NCBI RefSeq assembly: GCF_033406955.1
Contig: NZ_CP137734.1
Coordinates: 1,612,001 to 1,676,000, forward strand
Direction of reading: 5' to 3'
Length of the DNA stretch: 64,000 nucleotides
From: Streptomyces violaceoruber
Lineage (GTDB): Bacteria; Actinomycetota; Actinomycetes; Streptomycetales; Streptomycetaceae
The position numbers were made by a program, and so were the translations under genes. This document shows, in pieces, positions 36,001-45,550 of this stretch. The first letter of the stretch is position 1. Each line of letters begins with the position of its first letter. Below the pieces are notes generated by a model. The model ran no database searches. It saw only the letters and a program-made list of their open reading frames with translations, and had not been told where the DNA came from.

Positions 36001-39000
36001 CCGTCGATCTGCACGATCTTGCCGGCCGGGGCCGCGGTGTCGTCCCAGATGTCCGCCTGTGCGGTGACCGGCAGGCCACGACCGTCGTAGAGGGTCTGTG
36101 CGATGACCCGGCCGCCCTGCGCCGAGGGCGCCTGCACCTGTCGGGTGCGCAGCAGCGAGTCGTAGATCTCGTAGGTGGTGCGGTAGCCGGAGCCGTCGCC
36201 GTTCAGGGTGGCGCTGGAGACCCACGGCAGGGACGTGGACTTGACGCTGTAGCCGTAGACGTAGTTGGCGGTCTTGCCGAGCGCGCGGGAGCGGTTCGGC
36301 AGCCACACGGAGGTGACGCGGCCCAGGCTGTCGTAGGCGGACTCGGTCACCTTCCCGTTGGCGTCGGTGACCTTCAGGTCCGCGCCCAGCGCGAAGTCCT
36401 TGACCGTGGTGGTCCGGTGCCCCTTGGCGTTGACGACCGTGGTCGAGGTCAGCGGACCGGCCGCGGGCGGCTGGTACTCGGTCTTGGAGGTGATGACGTC
36501 GTCGGTGTTCCTCACCTGGACCGGGCGGCCCAGCGTGTCGTAGTCGGTGACGGCCGTCGTCTGCCACAGCGGGCGGTCGTCGCCGCCGTAGCCCTTGGCG
36601 CGGCCGGACCAGCGGGCGTCGCCCTTGGTGGGCTTCTGCGTCGCCGACCAGGTGGTCGTGTCGTAGGCGGTGGCCTTGTCGGAGACGACGTCGCCGGGGC
36701 GTGCGGCGTCCGCCGGCAGGTCGAGGGCGGAGTCGGTGACCGAGCAGGCCCGGCCGACGATGCGGGTCCGGGAGACCAGCGCGGTCAGCCCCGCGGCGTC
36801 GTTGCGCGCGTACCAGGTGCGGGTGCACTTCTCGTCACCCGTGACGGAGTCGTCGCCGAGGTCCTCCACCGACACGGGCATGCCGTAGTCGTCGTAGCCC
36901 GTCCTGGTGGTGCGCACCCGGTCGTAGGGGTTGAGCCGGCTGGTGATGCGGGTGCGGGCGTGCGAGGCGCCCACACGCACGTAGTACGCCTCGGTGTCGG
37001 CGTACGACTTGTGCTGGGTCGCCGTCCGCTTGGACCAGGGGTCGTTGACGGTGCCGGACACCTCCTTGTCGCCGTCGTACGCGACGCTCTCGCGCTGGAA
37101 GCCGGCCAGCTGGTCGGAGTCGGTGACGGCCGCGGCGGTGACGCCGGAGACCTCCGCCTTCCGGCGCCGGTCCGGGTCGGGCGTCTTGCCGTCGCCGCCG
37201 AGGACCCGGTCACCGTCCATGCCGCGCAGGTACACGGTGACGGTCTTGGCCCGGGTGCCGCCGGACGGCCCGGTGTAGTGGGTGACCTTGCCGTAGCCGC
37301 GCCACTGGGACCAGGTGCGTTCCTTGGCGGGGGTCAGCGGGTCGTCGTTGTAGTGCCAGGCTCCGCCGCCGGAGTACTCGTAGGTGTGCTGCACGGCCTC
37401 GGAGCCGCCCAGCGGGTCGGTGGTGCGCACGGAGCTGACGGGGTACTTCTGGAACCAGTCGAGGATCGGCTCCTCCTGGCCGTAGGGCGACCAGTACACC
37501 GGGAAGCAGCGCTTGGTGTTCTCGTCCGCCTTGGGCATGGTCTGCCCCGCCACGCAGTCCGCGGGCAGGTAGTCGACGATCGTCTGCGCCCCGGTCTCGG
37601 AGACGACGGTCCGCAGGCGGGGCCGCTCGAAGGAGAGGATGTCGTCGCTGGGGCCGTCCACCCGGTTCGGCATGAAGACGTGGGAGAACTTCACCGCGTC
37701 CAGGGAGAGGTCGGTCCCCCGCTTGCCGGTGTGCTTGATCTCGTCCAGCCACAGCGACTGGTCGGTGGAGTCACCGGTGTCGCCCGGGTCGAGGTAGAGG
37801 TGCTCGAGGGTCCAGGTGTCGACCGGCGAGAAGGCGGGGGTGGCCGCCGCGGCGTCCCACGCGTAGGTGCTGACCGAGGTCAGCATCTTGCGGGTGAAGA
37901 ACGACGGGCTGTCCAGGTACGGGCACTTGTCGCCGTCCTTGCAGATCCGGTCGAAGGGCACGTCGGGCCAGTTGTCCCGGGTGTCCTCGGTGAGCGCGTC
38001 GCAGCCGGTGCCGGAGGCCAGGCAGCGCTCGTCGTGGCCGAGGACGATTCTGTGCGAGGCCTGGGGTGTGCCGGAGAAGAGGGCGCCGGCCCGCTGTCCG
38101 TAGCGGATCTCCTTGAGGTAGCCGCCGCGGACGTACGACGTGCCGGTGTCGTCGTCACCGAGCTTGTCGTAGTTGTTGGTCTCGTCCTCGTACCAGTAGG
38201 TCGTGGCGTTGCCGTGGGTGTCCTCGGCGTAGTCGAGGTTCCACCGCCACGCCTGCTTCTCGTCGCGCGAGGTGAAGCCGGTTCCGTCGGCGTAACCGGG
38301 CTCGCCCTCGTCGTCGCCGAAGACCGGCACGGTCCACACCGACTTGGTGCGGACGTCGGCGGCGGCGCCGTCGAGCTTGTTCTGTCCGAACACGAAGCGG
38401 GTGCCGTCGCCCGTGGTGACGGTCCAGTACTCGCCGTTGTCGTCGCCGTTGTCCGCGCCGGTGGAGTGGGTGACCTTGGAGGCGTCGTCGTTCTTCAGCC
38501 GCCACTGCCCGGTGGTGTCGTCCTTGACCAGCTCGGTGGCCTTGCCGTTGAGGACCAGGGAGGCGTTGTCGTACTTCCAGCACAGGTCGTGCCGGTCCGC
38601 GTGCCCGTCGTCGGTGCACGAGCCGTACTTGCGCTCGATGAAGGACGAGGTGATGTCGAAGCCCTCGCCGACCTCGGTGCCCTGGTTGTTGCTGGTGGAG
38701 GTGCGGCCGTCGACGCTGCCGGAGTCGTAGGAGATCTCCAGCTTCGGGGCCTCGCCGGCGGCCGGCTCGGGCGCCTTCAGCGGGTAGGACCAGGTGAACG
38801 AGCCGGAGCTGCCGCCGGCTTCCCAGGTCGAGGACGGCGCGAGCGGTGTCGCCTTGTAGTCGCCGTCGGCGGAGGCGGTGCCGGCCGCCAGGGCGAGAGT
38901 CATGGTCTGCCCGGAAGCCGCCTTCGGGGCGAAGGCGAGATCGGCGGTGAGCCGCTCGTCGCCCCGCTCGTTGGTGAACTTCACCGGCGTCGCGGGCGGG

Positions 39001-39635
39001 CAGGCGGTGGTGCAGTCGGGCAGGCGCAGCACCTGGAGGCGGCCGGCCCAGTCGCCGCCGTAGGCGGCGGCGAACGCCGAGTAGTCGATGCCGAGGCGGG
39101 CCGCGCCGCCGTCGGCGGGGCCGGTGACCTTCAGGACGACGCCCTTGACGCCGAGGCGGCGGGCGGCCTTCTGGTCGAGGACATCGACCTTGACGCGGTC
39201 GGCGCGCTTGGCCTTCTTCGCCGCCGGCGGGGCAAGGGTGACGGGCAGCCGACCGGGGGCGGCCTCGTCGGCCGCGCCCCCGGACGCGGTCAGCCGGGCC
39301 GAGCCGGCGGTGGGCCAACTGGTGCCGCGGGACCGGTCCTTGACGGCACGGCCGGCCGCCGACTGGTCGGCGCGGGCGGAGTCGCGTACGACGGCCGCGG
39401 TCCGGGCGTCCGGCCTCGCCTTGAACGGCGCCACGTGCTGGGCGCGCGGCGTGGACAGCTCGGGCCGGCCGAGCGGGTCCACGTCGTCGGCGGTGGCGGC
39501 GGGGGCGAGCAGGCCGGGCAGCAGGGCGATGCCGACGACCGCGCTCACACGGCGCATCCAGGGGCGTACCGCCCGGCGCCGGTGGGGGCCTGGTCCGGTC
39601 CCCGCGCCGGGGACCCCCAGGGGGTGGTGTCTCAT
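33084..39635 (-). CDS. Giant secreted RHS/YD-repeat protein with variable C-terminal domain
   Basis: 2183 residues from the ATG at 39635 (AAGGA five bases upstream). A signal region with an Arg-rich start (RRVSAVVGIALLPGLLAPAA) leads into a beta-rich N-terminal part, then dozens of YD repeats (for example YDSLGRVTSVWLPNRS, YDLFGRQVSVTDPDKGTTV, YDALDRAVKSTDGRGEVLLF) forming the RHS shell. The RHS core ends near residue 1870 with LTQLGARQYDPDTGRFLSVD and NGYAYASNSPVTNSDPSG. Beyond it lie a Gly/Ala/Ile hydrophobic stretch and about 250 residues of unrecognised domain ending NECVNYSEWLE, the place where RHS toxins keep their toxic domain. Confidence 0.93.
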   Translation of the reverse strand: MRHHPLGVPGAGTGPGPHRRRAVRPWMRRVSAVVGIALLPGLLAPAATADDVDPLGRPELSTPRAQHVAPFKARPDARTAAVVRDSARADQSAAGRAVKDRSRGTSWPTAGSARLTASGGAADEAAPGRLPVTLAPPAAKKAKRADRVKVDVLDQKAARRLGVKGVVLKVTGPADGGAARLGIDYSAFAAAYGGDWAGRLQVLRLPDCTTACPPATPVKFTNERGDERLTADLAFAPKAASGQTMTLALAAGTASADGDYKATPLAPSSTWEAGGSSGSFTWSYPLKAPEPAAGEAPKLEISYDSGSVDGRTSTSNNQGTEVGEGFDITSSFIERKYGSCTDDGHADRHDLCWKYDNASLVLNGKATELVKDDTTGQWRLKNDDASKVTHSTGADNGDDNGEYWTVTTGDGTRFVFGQNKLDGAAADVRTKSVWTVPVFGDDEGEPGYADGTGFTSRDEKQAWRWNLDYAEDTHGNATTYWYEDETNNYDKLGDDDTGTSYVRGGYLKEIRYGQRAGALFSGTPQASHRIVLGHDERCLASGTGCDALTEDTRDNWPDVPFDRICKDGDKCPYLDSPSFFTRKMLTSVSTYAWDAAAATPAFSPVDTWTLEHLYLDPGDTGDSTDQSLWLDEIKHTGKRGTDLSLDAVKFSHVFMPNRVDGPSDDILSFERPRLRTVVSETGAQTIVDYLPADCVAGQTMPKADENTKRCFPVYWSPYGQEEPILDWFQKYPVSSVRTTDPLGGSEAVQHTYEYSGGGAWHYNDDPLTPAKERTWSQWRGYGKVTHYTGPSGGTRAKTVTVYLRGMDGDRVLGGDGKTPDPDRRRKAEVSGVTAAAVTDSDQLAGFQRESVAYDGDKEVSGTVNDPWSKRTATQHKSYADTEAYYVRVGASHARTRITSRLNPYDRVRTTRTGYDDYGMPVSVEDLGDDSVTGDEKCTRTWYARNDAAGLTALVSRTRIVGRACSVTDSALDLPADAARPGDVVSDKATAYDTTTWSATQKPTKGDARWSGRAKGYGGDDRPLWQTTAVTDYDTLGRPVQVRNTDDVITSKTEYQPPAAGPLTSTTVVNAKGHRTTTVKDFALGADLKVTDANGKVTESAYDSLGRVTSVWLPNRSRALGKTANYVYGYSVKSTSLPWVSSATLNGDGSGYRTTYEIYDSLLRTRQVQAPSAQGGRVIAQTLYDGRGLPVTAQADIWDDTAAPAGKIVQIDGGQAPRQTDSVYDGMGRVTKAVTKSYGVTEWAVDTAYRGDLVLTGAPEGGSANAVVTDAFGRTVERRDYAGTQPAGTDYMTTRYAFDAADRQKSITAHDRSAWTYTYDLFGRQVSVTDPDKGTTVTEYDALDRAVKSTDGRGEVLLFEYDVLGRKTGMWQSAKTGANKLAAWSFDTLAKGQQDTAVRYEGGETGRAYTQKVTRYDPLYKVTNNELTLPANDPLVAAGVPARLAFSTGYNLDGTVKQAAAPAVAGLSAETVSYTYDGLGQVLTAKGTTGYLQQAAYSPLGDLRQMTLATDPTGAKKVYLNNDYEAGTRRLTRSYVTDDVHGFMLQELKYQQDDAGNITSVSDATTLGGTGKADHQCFTYDGHRRLSEAWTPETADCSTSGRTVAGLGGAAPYWTSYQYDDSGLRSKQTEHRMSGDDVTTEYEYGTAEGQPHALSATVTGAENASYTYDETGNTETRPGVRATQTLDWNAEGRLAGVSEPAAGGKPATGTAYVYDAGGDLLIRRPTTTDGETVLYLGTTEVHLKVSGNGAAKALSGARTYKAGSAVIAVRTSTAGVSGTKLTFLAGDHHGTSGLAINADTLAFAKRWSTPFGAPRGTASGAWPDDKGFLGKPADAATGLTQLGARQYDPDTGRFLSVDPLLEPDKPNTLNGYAYASNSPVTNSDPSGTSDGLGGLLGAIGAIIGGVVGAVIGAVGAAIMAVGSLGGGGGGGWGGTAPTSSGGWTQPLTKQWTPGATYNFITKSWDLPFNPPSQSLEEMLASMPDWGIVSDPKAANRWETSRSLFFGWLWGGGYPLREHQDFRGGDAFTSILAQDETISGLRSKMVGQARKGTKGAFAKEVGFQYVDEGPEPGSPWYKFNSLRGAAKDIAGVLTNGAVGTGNQADAFLGTYSGKARISSINKKEGSVTLKFSAWNGSDWRSATHVVPRSWNPAFEDTFGAAVREDFSWEEKWPINECVNYSEWLE

Positions 39636-39771
39636 GGGATTCCTTGTCCGAGAAGGCACGTCGAAGGGACGCGGCGCCAAGGCGGACGCCGGTCCACGAC
39701 GGACGCAGCGGGCCGGTCCGGGGCACGGGTGACCGCGCCCCGGACCGGTTCAGAGGGGGGGAGGGCGTCGT

Positions 39772-42700
39772 TCAGACGCCGCCGAGGACCTGCGACCGGA
39801 CCTGGTCGGCGCTCATCGCGCCGGTCCACACCCGCAGTTCCTCCAGGGCGCCGGGCAGGTGGTGCCCGGTGGTGCCGCCCCGGCTGCCGCGGCCCACGGC
39901 CAGGGCACCGGCGCCGTACTGGGGGGTGGTGAACCCGGACGCGGTCTCCGACGGCTGGTCGAACTCGCCGACGTAGAGGTGGAGTCTGCCGTAGCGGGTC
40001 TCCGTCTTCGCCGAGTCGGCCGGGTCCGTCCACTCCCAGGGCTCCTGGGCGTCGAAGACGCCGGTGACCTGCACCCAGGTGTCGGTCTCGGCGATGTCGC
40101 CGCCCGGCGCCTCGGCGGACTGGGTCACCTTGCCGTCGGCGCCGACGTCGGTGCGGGTGAACTTCCACTGGTAGACGCCGTCGGCGGGCTTCACCGCCCA
40201 CAGTGCCCAGGAGGACTCACCGGCGCTTGCCTGCTGCCCGGCCACCAGTGCCTCATAACCGACCGGCTTCGAGGCGAGCTTGGCCGAGTCCAACTGGACG
40301 CGGGCGGAGACCGTGAAGGAACCCGTCTCGTCGACGACCGGGCCGGTCGCGGAGGCGTAGCCCGCCGATCCGTCCAGGACGAGGGCGTTGTTCTCCTCGT
40401 CCAGCACCGCCCCGGCGGCCGACAGCGTCAGGCTCGGGGCGGGGTAGGAGGAGAGCTCCTTGACCGTGGTGCCGGTGGACGAGGCGGCGTCCCACTGCGC
40501 GACGAGCTCGTTGGCCGGCACGCCCTCCTCGAGGAGTTGCGCCTGCTGGGTGATCTCGTCCGGAGTCAGCACGCGCTGCCACACGTTCACCTCGTCGAGG
40601 CGGCCGCGGAAGTGCTCGCCCCAGGTACCGCCGACCAGGGAGCGGCCGATCTGCAGCCCGCCGGAGGAGACCCACGGCTGATAGGCGGTCGACACGCCGT
40701 CGAGTACGACGGGTTCACCCTGCGGGCGCCCGTTGACGAACAGCTGGATGGTGTCGTTCGCCTTGTTCGTGTCCTTCTTCGTGTCGAACACCGCGGCCAG
40801 GTGGGTCCACACCTTCAACGGCGGGGCGGTGGCGTCACCGAGCGACCGGAGGTAGACCGGCTTGTCCTTGACGTCGCCGGCGGTCCGGTTGAAGACCCAC
40901 TTCTTGTACGAGGCCGAGTAGTACAGCGTGAACGCCGAACCATAGGTGCCGGGGGCCGCCATCACCACCCGGGTCTGGGAGGTGTCGGTCAGATAGGCCC
41001 ACGCCGAGACGGTGAAGGAGTCCCTCGTGTTCACGGCCGGGGCCGATGTCGCGGCGTAGCCGGCCCGCTGCGTCGTGTCCGAACCGTCGTTGAGCCACAG
41101 CGAGTTGTCGGCGTCGCCGCGCCGGGCCAGCGTGGACCAGCCGGCGCCCGCGGTGTAGAGGGTGGCGTCGTGCCGGGTGCCCTCGGCGGCGGTGTCCTTG
41201 GCGATCGTCACACCCGATCCGGGCAGGGCGTCGTCGAAGTGCCAGGTGCCCGTGGCGCCGGCCGCGGGGGCGACCTTGAAGCTGAACTCCGCCGGGGCGC
41301 CCCAGCGGCTGCGGACGTCCTTGGCCTCCACGGACAGCACCTGCGTACCCGACAGCGACGGTGTCACGTCGGAGACGGTGACCGACTTGCCGGTGACCGC
41401 CTTGGCCTCCTTGGCCGAGGTGGTCAGCAGCCGCCAGCGGTAGCCGGTGATGTCGGTGTCGGCGGCGTTGGGCTGGAAGGTGAAGGAACCGGCCGTCCCC
41501 GGACCGCCCTTGCCCTCGCACAGGTCGGCGGTGCACTGGGTGTAGGGCGAGAGCGAGGTGATGACCGGGGCCTTGGGGGCCGTCGAGTCGATCTTGAAGT
41601 AGCACCACGAGGAGTACGAGGAGAACAGGTCGCCGGACTTGCCGCTGTACGACCAGTGGGACTGGGTGCGTGAGCGCAGCCGGTACAGACCGCCGTCGGC
41701 CCGGTTGGAGGTGCGCATCTTCTCCAGTGTCTCGTCCGGGTCCCAGCCGGAGGAGGGCCGGTAGCCGGACCACACCTGGTGCCAGGCCGCGTCGTCGCCG
41801 CGCTCGACGACGAACTCGGCCTGGAGGGAGCCCTCCTCGTCACCCAGGTGGTGCTCGACCTGGGTCTGCACCCGGGACTGCACCATGGGGTCGATCCGGG
41901 TGACGATCAGCGGGTCGGAGGAGGAGGTACGGCAGTAGGCGGTGGTGCCGTCGCCCGGGATGACGCCGACGCTGGTGGGCACGCCGGGCTTGAAGGCGTA
42001 GGTCACCTTCAGTTCGGCGTTGTCGTCGAACCGCTTCCACGCCTCGGGGTCGGACTCGTCCTTGGCGCGCAGCATCAGCGTGAGCCGGCTGATCTTGCCG
42101 TCGGCGAACTTGCGCACCGTGGAGGCGAGGTTCTCGTCGGTCTCGTCCGGGTTGTCGTTGAACTCGATCCACTGGTCGGGCTGGTCCGGGCTGCACTGGC
42201 TGCCGCGTCCGGCGGAGACGTACCGGTCGCCCATCTGGTCCAGCTGGGTCGGGCCGGGCCACCGGGTGCCCTCCGAGATGTTGTTGGTGCGCTCCAGGTC
42301 CACCCACTTGGCGGAGCAGCTGAACGACCACGTCTCGTAGGCGCGGAAGGTGGCGTCGAGGACGTACTTGCCGGCGAGCTTGGACGGCGAGAACTCGAAG
42401 TACATGCGGTTCGTGTAGTTGCTGCCGCAGTAGTACGGGCCCGACACGCTGCACCGGCCGACACCGTAGTCGCCGTTGAACTGCCAGAACTTGTCGCCGT
42501 CGGACGACAGCACGGTGCGCTCGGACACGCCGAGGCCGACCGAGGGGTCGATGTAGACGGGGTAGACGGTGTCCTTGCCGCGCAGCAGGCCGAGGTCCGG
42601 CGCGACGGTGACGCTGTCGCCGTCGACCTGGACGGGCATGACGGCGCTGGCGTCCCCGGCGCCGGGCTGGGTGCCCTCCTCGACCGGGTCGGGGACCTCG

Positions 42701-43557
42701 CCGCCCGTGCCGGCGGCGGTGGCGAGCTGGGTGCGCACGCCGTCGGCGGCGGGACGGCCGTCCTGGCCGGCGGAGTCCCACATCTGGCCGGCCGGGCCCT
42801 TGAAGACGGTGTTGCCGTCGGTGTCGACGGCGCGCACACCACCGCCCGCGCCCGGCATCAGCCGCAGGTCGGTGGTGGAGGCGGTCAGCTCGATCTGCTC
42901 CAGGGCCGGATCGGCGGCGGCCTGGGCGGTCTTGACGACGAGGACCTCGCGGTATCCCTCGGCGGTGGCGGTCAGCTCCAGGTCGACGCCGTCGAGCACC
43001 TCGGGGTAGACGGCCTTGGCGCCCTCCAGCCGGGGCTCCGGCAGCCGGCCGGGCCAGTCGAGGTGCAGGCTGCCCTCGTCGTTGGCCAGGCGGATCAGGC
43101 CCGAGCCGTCTCCGCCGCCGGAGAAGGACAGGTCGACCACGGCGGCCCGGGGGCCTACGGTGCCGTCCGGCCTGCGCTCCAGCGTGGCGTCCACGGCATG
43201 CCAGGTGCCGTCGTCGCCCTCGGCCCGCTGCGGTACCGCGGACTGCACCAGGGTGAAGGTGCCGTCCGGGTTGGCCGTGGTGGTGGTGTACTCGGTGCGC
43301 TCACCGGTGACCTCCACCTGCTCCCCACTGGCCGCGGCGCGCCGGGCGGCCGTGGCGTGGTCGATCACGGCGTCCGAGGAGGCCGAGGTCGTCACCGCCC
43401 GGTCCGCGGGGGCCGCGACGGCGGGCACGGTGAACGCCGACAGGGAGGCCACCAGGGCCGCCGAGGTGATTCCGGCCGTCAGTCGGATCGGACTGACAGC
43501 CCGTCTGTGCCGGGTGCCCCCGGCCAGGTTGTACCAGCGCACTCGCGCATCCCCCAT
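39772..43557 (-). CDS. Giant secreted LamG-domain protein upstream of the RHS gene
   Basis: 1261 residues from the ATG at 43557. A signal peptide (IRLTAGITSAALVASLSAFT through VPAVAAP) precedes a beta-rich part (VTGERTEYTTTTANPDGTFT), a DNRLRE-like middle (VYIDPSVGLGVSERTV, YFEFSPSKLAGKYVLDATF) and two LamG/concanavalin-like domains near the end (WHFDDALPGSG..., SFTVSAWAYLTDTSQTRVVM and SFTVSARVQLDSAKL). It ends 136 bases before the RHS start on the same strand; such pairs recur in Streptomyces. Probably an adhesin or carrier acting with the RHS protein (inference). Confidence 0.9.
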   Translation of the reverse strand: MGDARVRWYNLAGGTRHRRAVSPIRLTAGITSAALVASLSAFTVPAVAAPADRAVTTSASSDAVIDHATAARRAAASGEQVEVTGERTEYTTTTANPDGTFTLVQSAVPQRAEGDDGTWHAVDATLERRPDGTVGPRAAVVDLSFSGGGDGSGLIRLANDEGSLHLDWPGRLPEPRLEGAKAVYPEVLDGVDLELTATAEGYREVLVVKTAQAAADPALEQIELTASTTDLRLMPGAGGGVRAVDTDGNTVFKGPAGQMWDSAGQDGRPAADGVRTQLATAAGTGGEVPDPVEEGTQPGAGDASAVMPVQVDGDSVTVAPDLGLLRGKDTVYPVYIDPSVGLGVSERTVLSSDGDKFWQFNGDYGVGRCSVSGPYYCGSNYTNRMYFEFSPSKLAGKYVLDATFRAYETWSFSCSAKWVDLERTNNISEGTRWPGPTQLDQMGDRYVSAGRGSQCSPDQPDQWIEFNDNPDETDENLASTVRKFADGKISRLTLMLRAKDESDPEAWKRFDDNAELKVTYAFKPGVPTSVGVIPGDGTTAYCRTSSSDPLIVTRIDPMVQSRVQTQVEHHLGDEEGSLQAEFVVERGDDAAWHQVWSGYRPSSGWDPDETLEKMRTSNRADGGLYRLRSRTQSHWSYSGKSGDLFSSYSSWCYFKIDSTAPKAPVITSLSPYTQCTADLCEGKGGPGTAGSFTFQPNAADTDITGYRWRLLTTSAKEAKAVTGKSVTVSDVTPSLSGTQVLSVEAKDVRSRWGAPAEFSFKVAPAAGATGTWHFDDALPGSGVTIAKDTAAEGTRHDATLYTAGAGWSTLARRGDADNSLWLNDGSDTTQRAGYAATSAPAVNTRDSFTVSAWAYLTDTSQTRVVMAAPGTYGSAFTLYYSASYKKWVFNRTAGDVKDKPVYLRSLGDATAPPLKVWTHLAAVFDTKKDTNKANDTIQLFVNGRPQGEPVVLDGVSTAYQPWVSSGGLQIGRSLVGGTWGEHFRGRLDEVNVWQRVLTPDEITQQAQLLEEGVPANELVAQWDAASSTGTTVKELSSYPAPSLTLSAAGAVLDEENNALVLDGSAGYASATGPVVDETGSFTVSARVQLDSAKLASKPVGYEALVAGQQASAGESSWALWAVKPADGVYQWKFTRTDVGADGKVTQSAEAPGGDIAETDTWVQVTGVFDAQEPWEWTDPADSAKTETRYGRLHLYVGEFDQPSETASGFTTPQYGAGALAVGRGSRGGTTGHHLPGALEELRVWTGAMSADQVRSQVLGGV

Positions 43558-43746
43558 GGATTTCTCATGCAATCTTCACAATGTCCGCGTCAGTAAATAG
43601 CGGCGCGTCGCCCACGACAAGCGTGTTCGTGATCACACAGATGCCCAACACATATGCCATGGGGACAAAATGACGCCGCCTGATGTACGGGGAACGCTCT
43701 CCCATGTGACACCGTGCTGATGAGTACGGTGGAAAGGCGGAGGTCC

Positions 43747-44346
43747 ATGGGTGATCTGTTTCTGGTCCGGCACGGTGAGACCGAGTGGTCGCGTTCGGGC
43801 CGGCACACCGGGCTGACGGACGTCCCGCTGACCGAGAAGGGGCGGGAACAGGCGCGGAGTCTGGTGCCGTTGATCCGGTCCCACCGGATCGGGGCGGCGT
43901 TCGTCAGCCCCTTCCAGCGGGCGCGGGAGACGGCCGAGCTGATCGGGCTGCACGATGTGCGCATCGAACCGGACCTGCACGAGTGGGACTACGGCGGCTA
44001 CGAGGGGATCACCACCGTCGAGATCCACCGGAGCCGGCCGGACTGGTTCCTGTTCACGGACGGGGTGACGCCCGGACCGCCGGACCACCCCGGGGAGACG
44101 CCCGAGCAGGTGGGTGAGCGGGCCGACCGGGTGCTGGCCACGGTGGATGCCGCGTTCGCCAACACCGAGGGGTGCGTGGTGCTGGTGGCGCACGGGCACT
44201 TCCTGCGCGTGCTGACCGCCCGGCACCTGGGCCTTCCGCCCTCGCACGGGGCGCTGTTCCAGCTGGGCACGGGCACGCTGTGCCGGCTGGGCACGGAGCA
44301 TGGGCGGCCGGTGATCGCCGCCTGGAATGTCAGACCCCCGTCGTAG
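43747..44346 (+). CDS. Histidine phosphatase family protein (phosphoglycerate mutase-like)
   Basis: 199 residues from the ATG at 43747 (GGAGG upstream); an upstream in-frame start is possible. The catalytic RHG motif is LFLVRHGETEWS, the acid Glu lies in HEWDYGGYEGITT and the second catalytic His in VVLVAHGHFLRVL. A cytosolic phosphatase of unknown substrate, of the broad-specificity type. Confidence 0.93.
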   Translation: MGDLFLVRHGETEWSRSGRHTGLTDVPLTEKGREQARSLVPLIRSHRIGAAFVSPFQRARETAELIGLHDVRIEPDLHEWDYGGYEGITTVEIHRSRPDWFLFTDGVTPGPPDHPGETPEQVGERADRVLATVDAAFANTEGCVVLVAHGHFLRVLTARHLGLPPSHGALFQLGTGTLCRLGTEHGRPVIAAWNVRPPS

Positions 44347-44404
44347 TCTTCGAAGGCGTCACCGGTGAGCCGACGAGAGAAGACGAGAGAAGGGGGGCCG
44401 CGCC

Positions 44405-45055
44405 GTGGCCCTGTCCCCCACCGCCGCGCAGCGGCGGATCATCGACGCCGCCGATCCCGTCACCGGGCGGTTGCGGGGTACGCCGGCGCAGCTTGCGGCG
44501 CTGGTGAAGCGGGGGCTCGCCTTCCGGCATCCGCGCCCGCCGCACGACCACTTCCTGACCCCGGCCGGGCACCGGATACGGGAGGCGGCGGACGGTCCGG
44601 AGGCGGTGGCGGTGCCGTCCGAGGCGCCCGCCGCACCGGACACCGGGGGTGTGTTCGCCGCGCGGGTCGGCGGGGAGGAGGCCGCCCCGGGCGACCCGGG
44701 ACCCGCTCGGCTGCGGGAGGTGCGCGGCGCCTGGCAGGGGCTCCTGGAGCTGCGCCGGATGACGCATCCCGACGGGAGCACGGACCGGCCGTGCGCGTGG
44801 GAGCGGTCGCATCTCGTGCGGGCCGCCGCGCTGGCCCTGGAGGCGGCCGGGCACCGTCCGGCCGGGCCGGGCGGCGGCGACGGGTACCGGGTGCGGGCGA
44901 CGCCGCAGCCGGAGGCCGTCGCCGTGTACGAGCCGGACGGCGGCGCGCTGCGGGCCTGTGCGGCGACGCTGGAGCGGGCCGGCTGGCAGGTCGGGGAGCA
45001 CACCGAGGCGCGCACCCGGGCCCGCTATCTGCTGGCCTCCCCGCGGAAGGTGTGA
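44405..45055 (+). CDS. Conserved Streptomyces protein of unknown function
   Basis: 216 residues from a GTG at 44405. The start ALSPTAAQRRIIDAADPVTG, with TPAQLAALVKRGLAFRHP and HFLTPAGHRIREAA, looks like a winged-helix-type fold that senses repeat or phase features, but no named family is recognised. The C-terminal half ends VGEHTEARTRARYLLASPRK, where a substrate domain might lie. Located 57 bases before a thioesterase and probably co-transcribed. Confidence 0.7.
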   Translation: MALSPTAAQRRIIDAADPVTGRLRGTPAQLAALVKRGLAFRHPRPPHDHFLTPAGHRIREAADGPEAVAVPSEAPAAPDTGGVFAARVGGEEAAPGDPGPARLREVRGAWQGLLELRRMTHPDGSTDRPCAWERSHLVRAAALALEAAGHRPAGPGGGDGYRVRATPQPEAVAVYEPDGGALRACAATLERAGWQVGEHTEARTRARYLLASPRKV

Positions 45056-45111
45056 GGCCCGCATGTCAGGATCGGGACCCGTCCGTAGATGTGCGAAGAG
45101 AGGCAGCAGCG

Positions 45112-45534
45112 GTGAGCGAGCCGTTTTCCGTACCGGTGACCGTCCGCGGGTACGAGACCGACACCCAGGGCCACCTGAACCAGTCGGTGTACCTGAACTA
45201 CGCCGAGCACGCCCGCTGGTCGCTGCTCCAGGCGGCCGGGATCCGGCAGGCGGACCTGGTCGCCCGCGGGGTCGGTCCGGTGGCCCTGGAGACGACCATC
45301 CGGTTCCAGCGGGAACTGCTCGCCGGTGACGAGGTCACGGTGACCTGTGCCTTCGAGTGGGGTACGGGCAAGACCTTCCGGATCCGGCAGCTCGTCACCA
45401 AGGCGGACGGCACGGTCGCCGCCGAGATCGAGGCCGTCGGCGGGCTGATGGACCTGGGCGAGCGCAGGCTGGTGCCGGACCCGCGGCAGCGTTTCAAGGA
45501 ACTGGCGGCGGAGCCGGGCCTGTTCGGACTGTAG
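45112..45534 (+). CDS. 4HBT-type acyl-CoA thioesterase
   Basis: 140 residues from a GTG at 45112 (GAGAGG upstream). A single hotdog domain: VRGYETDTQGHLNQSVYLNY holds the Asp-x-x-Gly-His-x-Asn active site of the 4-hydroxybenzoyl-CoA thioesterase family, followed by EHARWSLLQAAGI and the FQRELLAGDEVTV strand. Substrate unknown. Confidence 0.9.
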   Translation: MSEPFSVPVTVRGYETDTQGHLNQSVYLNYAEHARWSLLQAAGIRQADLVARGVGPVALETTIRFQRELLAGDEVTVTCAFEWGTGKTFRIRQLVTKADGTVAAEIEAVGGLMDLGERRLVPDPRQRFKELAAEPGLFGL

Positions 45535-45550
45535 GCGGGGCGGGGCCGCG

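Noticed and set aside
33081..39932. A 2283-codon open frame on the plus strand opposite the RHS gene
   Set aside because: Its Val/Gly/Asp/Arg-rich translation is the antisense shadow of the GC-rich RHS coding sequence; the minus frame has YD repeats, a signal peptide and a ribosome site.
41779..43596. Long plus-strand frame opposite the LamG gene
   Set aside because: Repetitive Gly/Val/Asp/Arg composition without motifs; the minus frame has LamG domains and a signal peptide.
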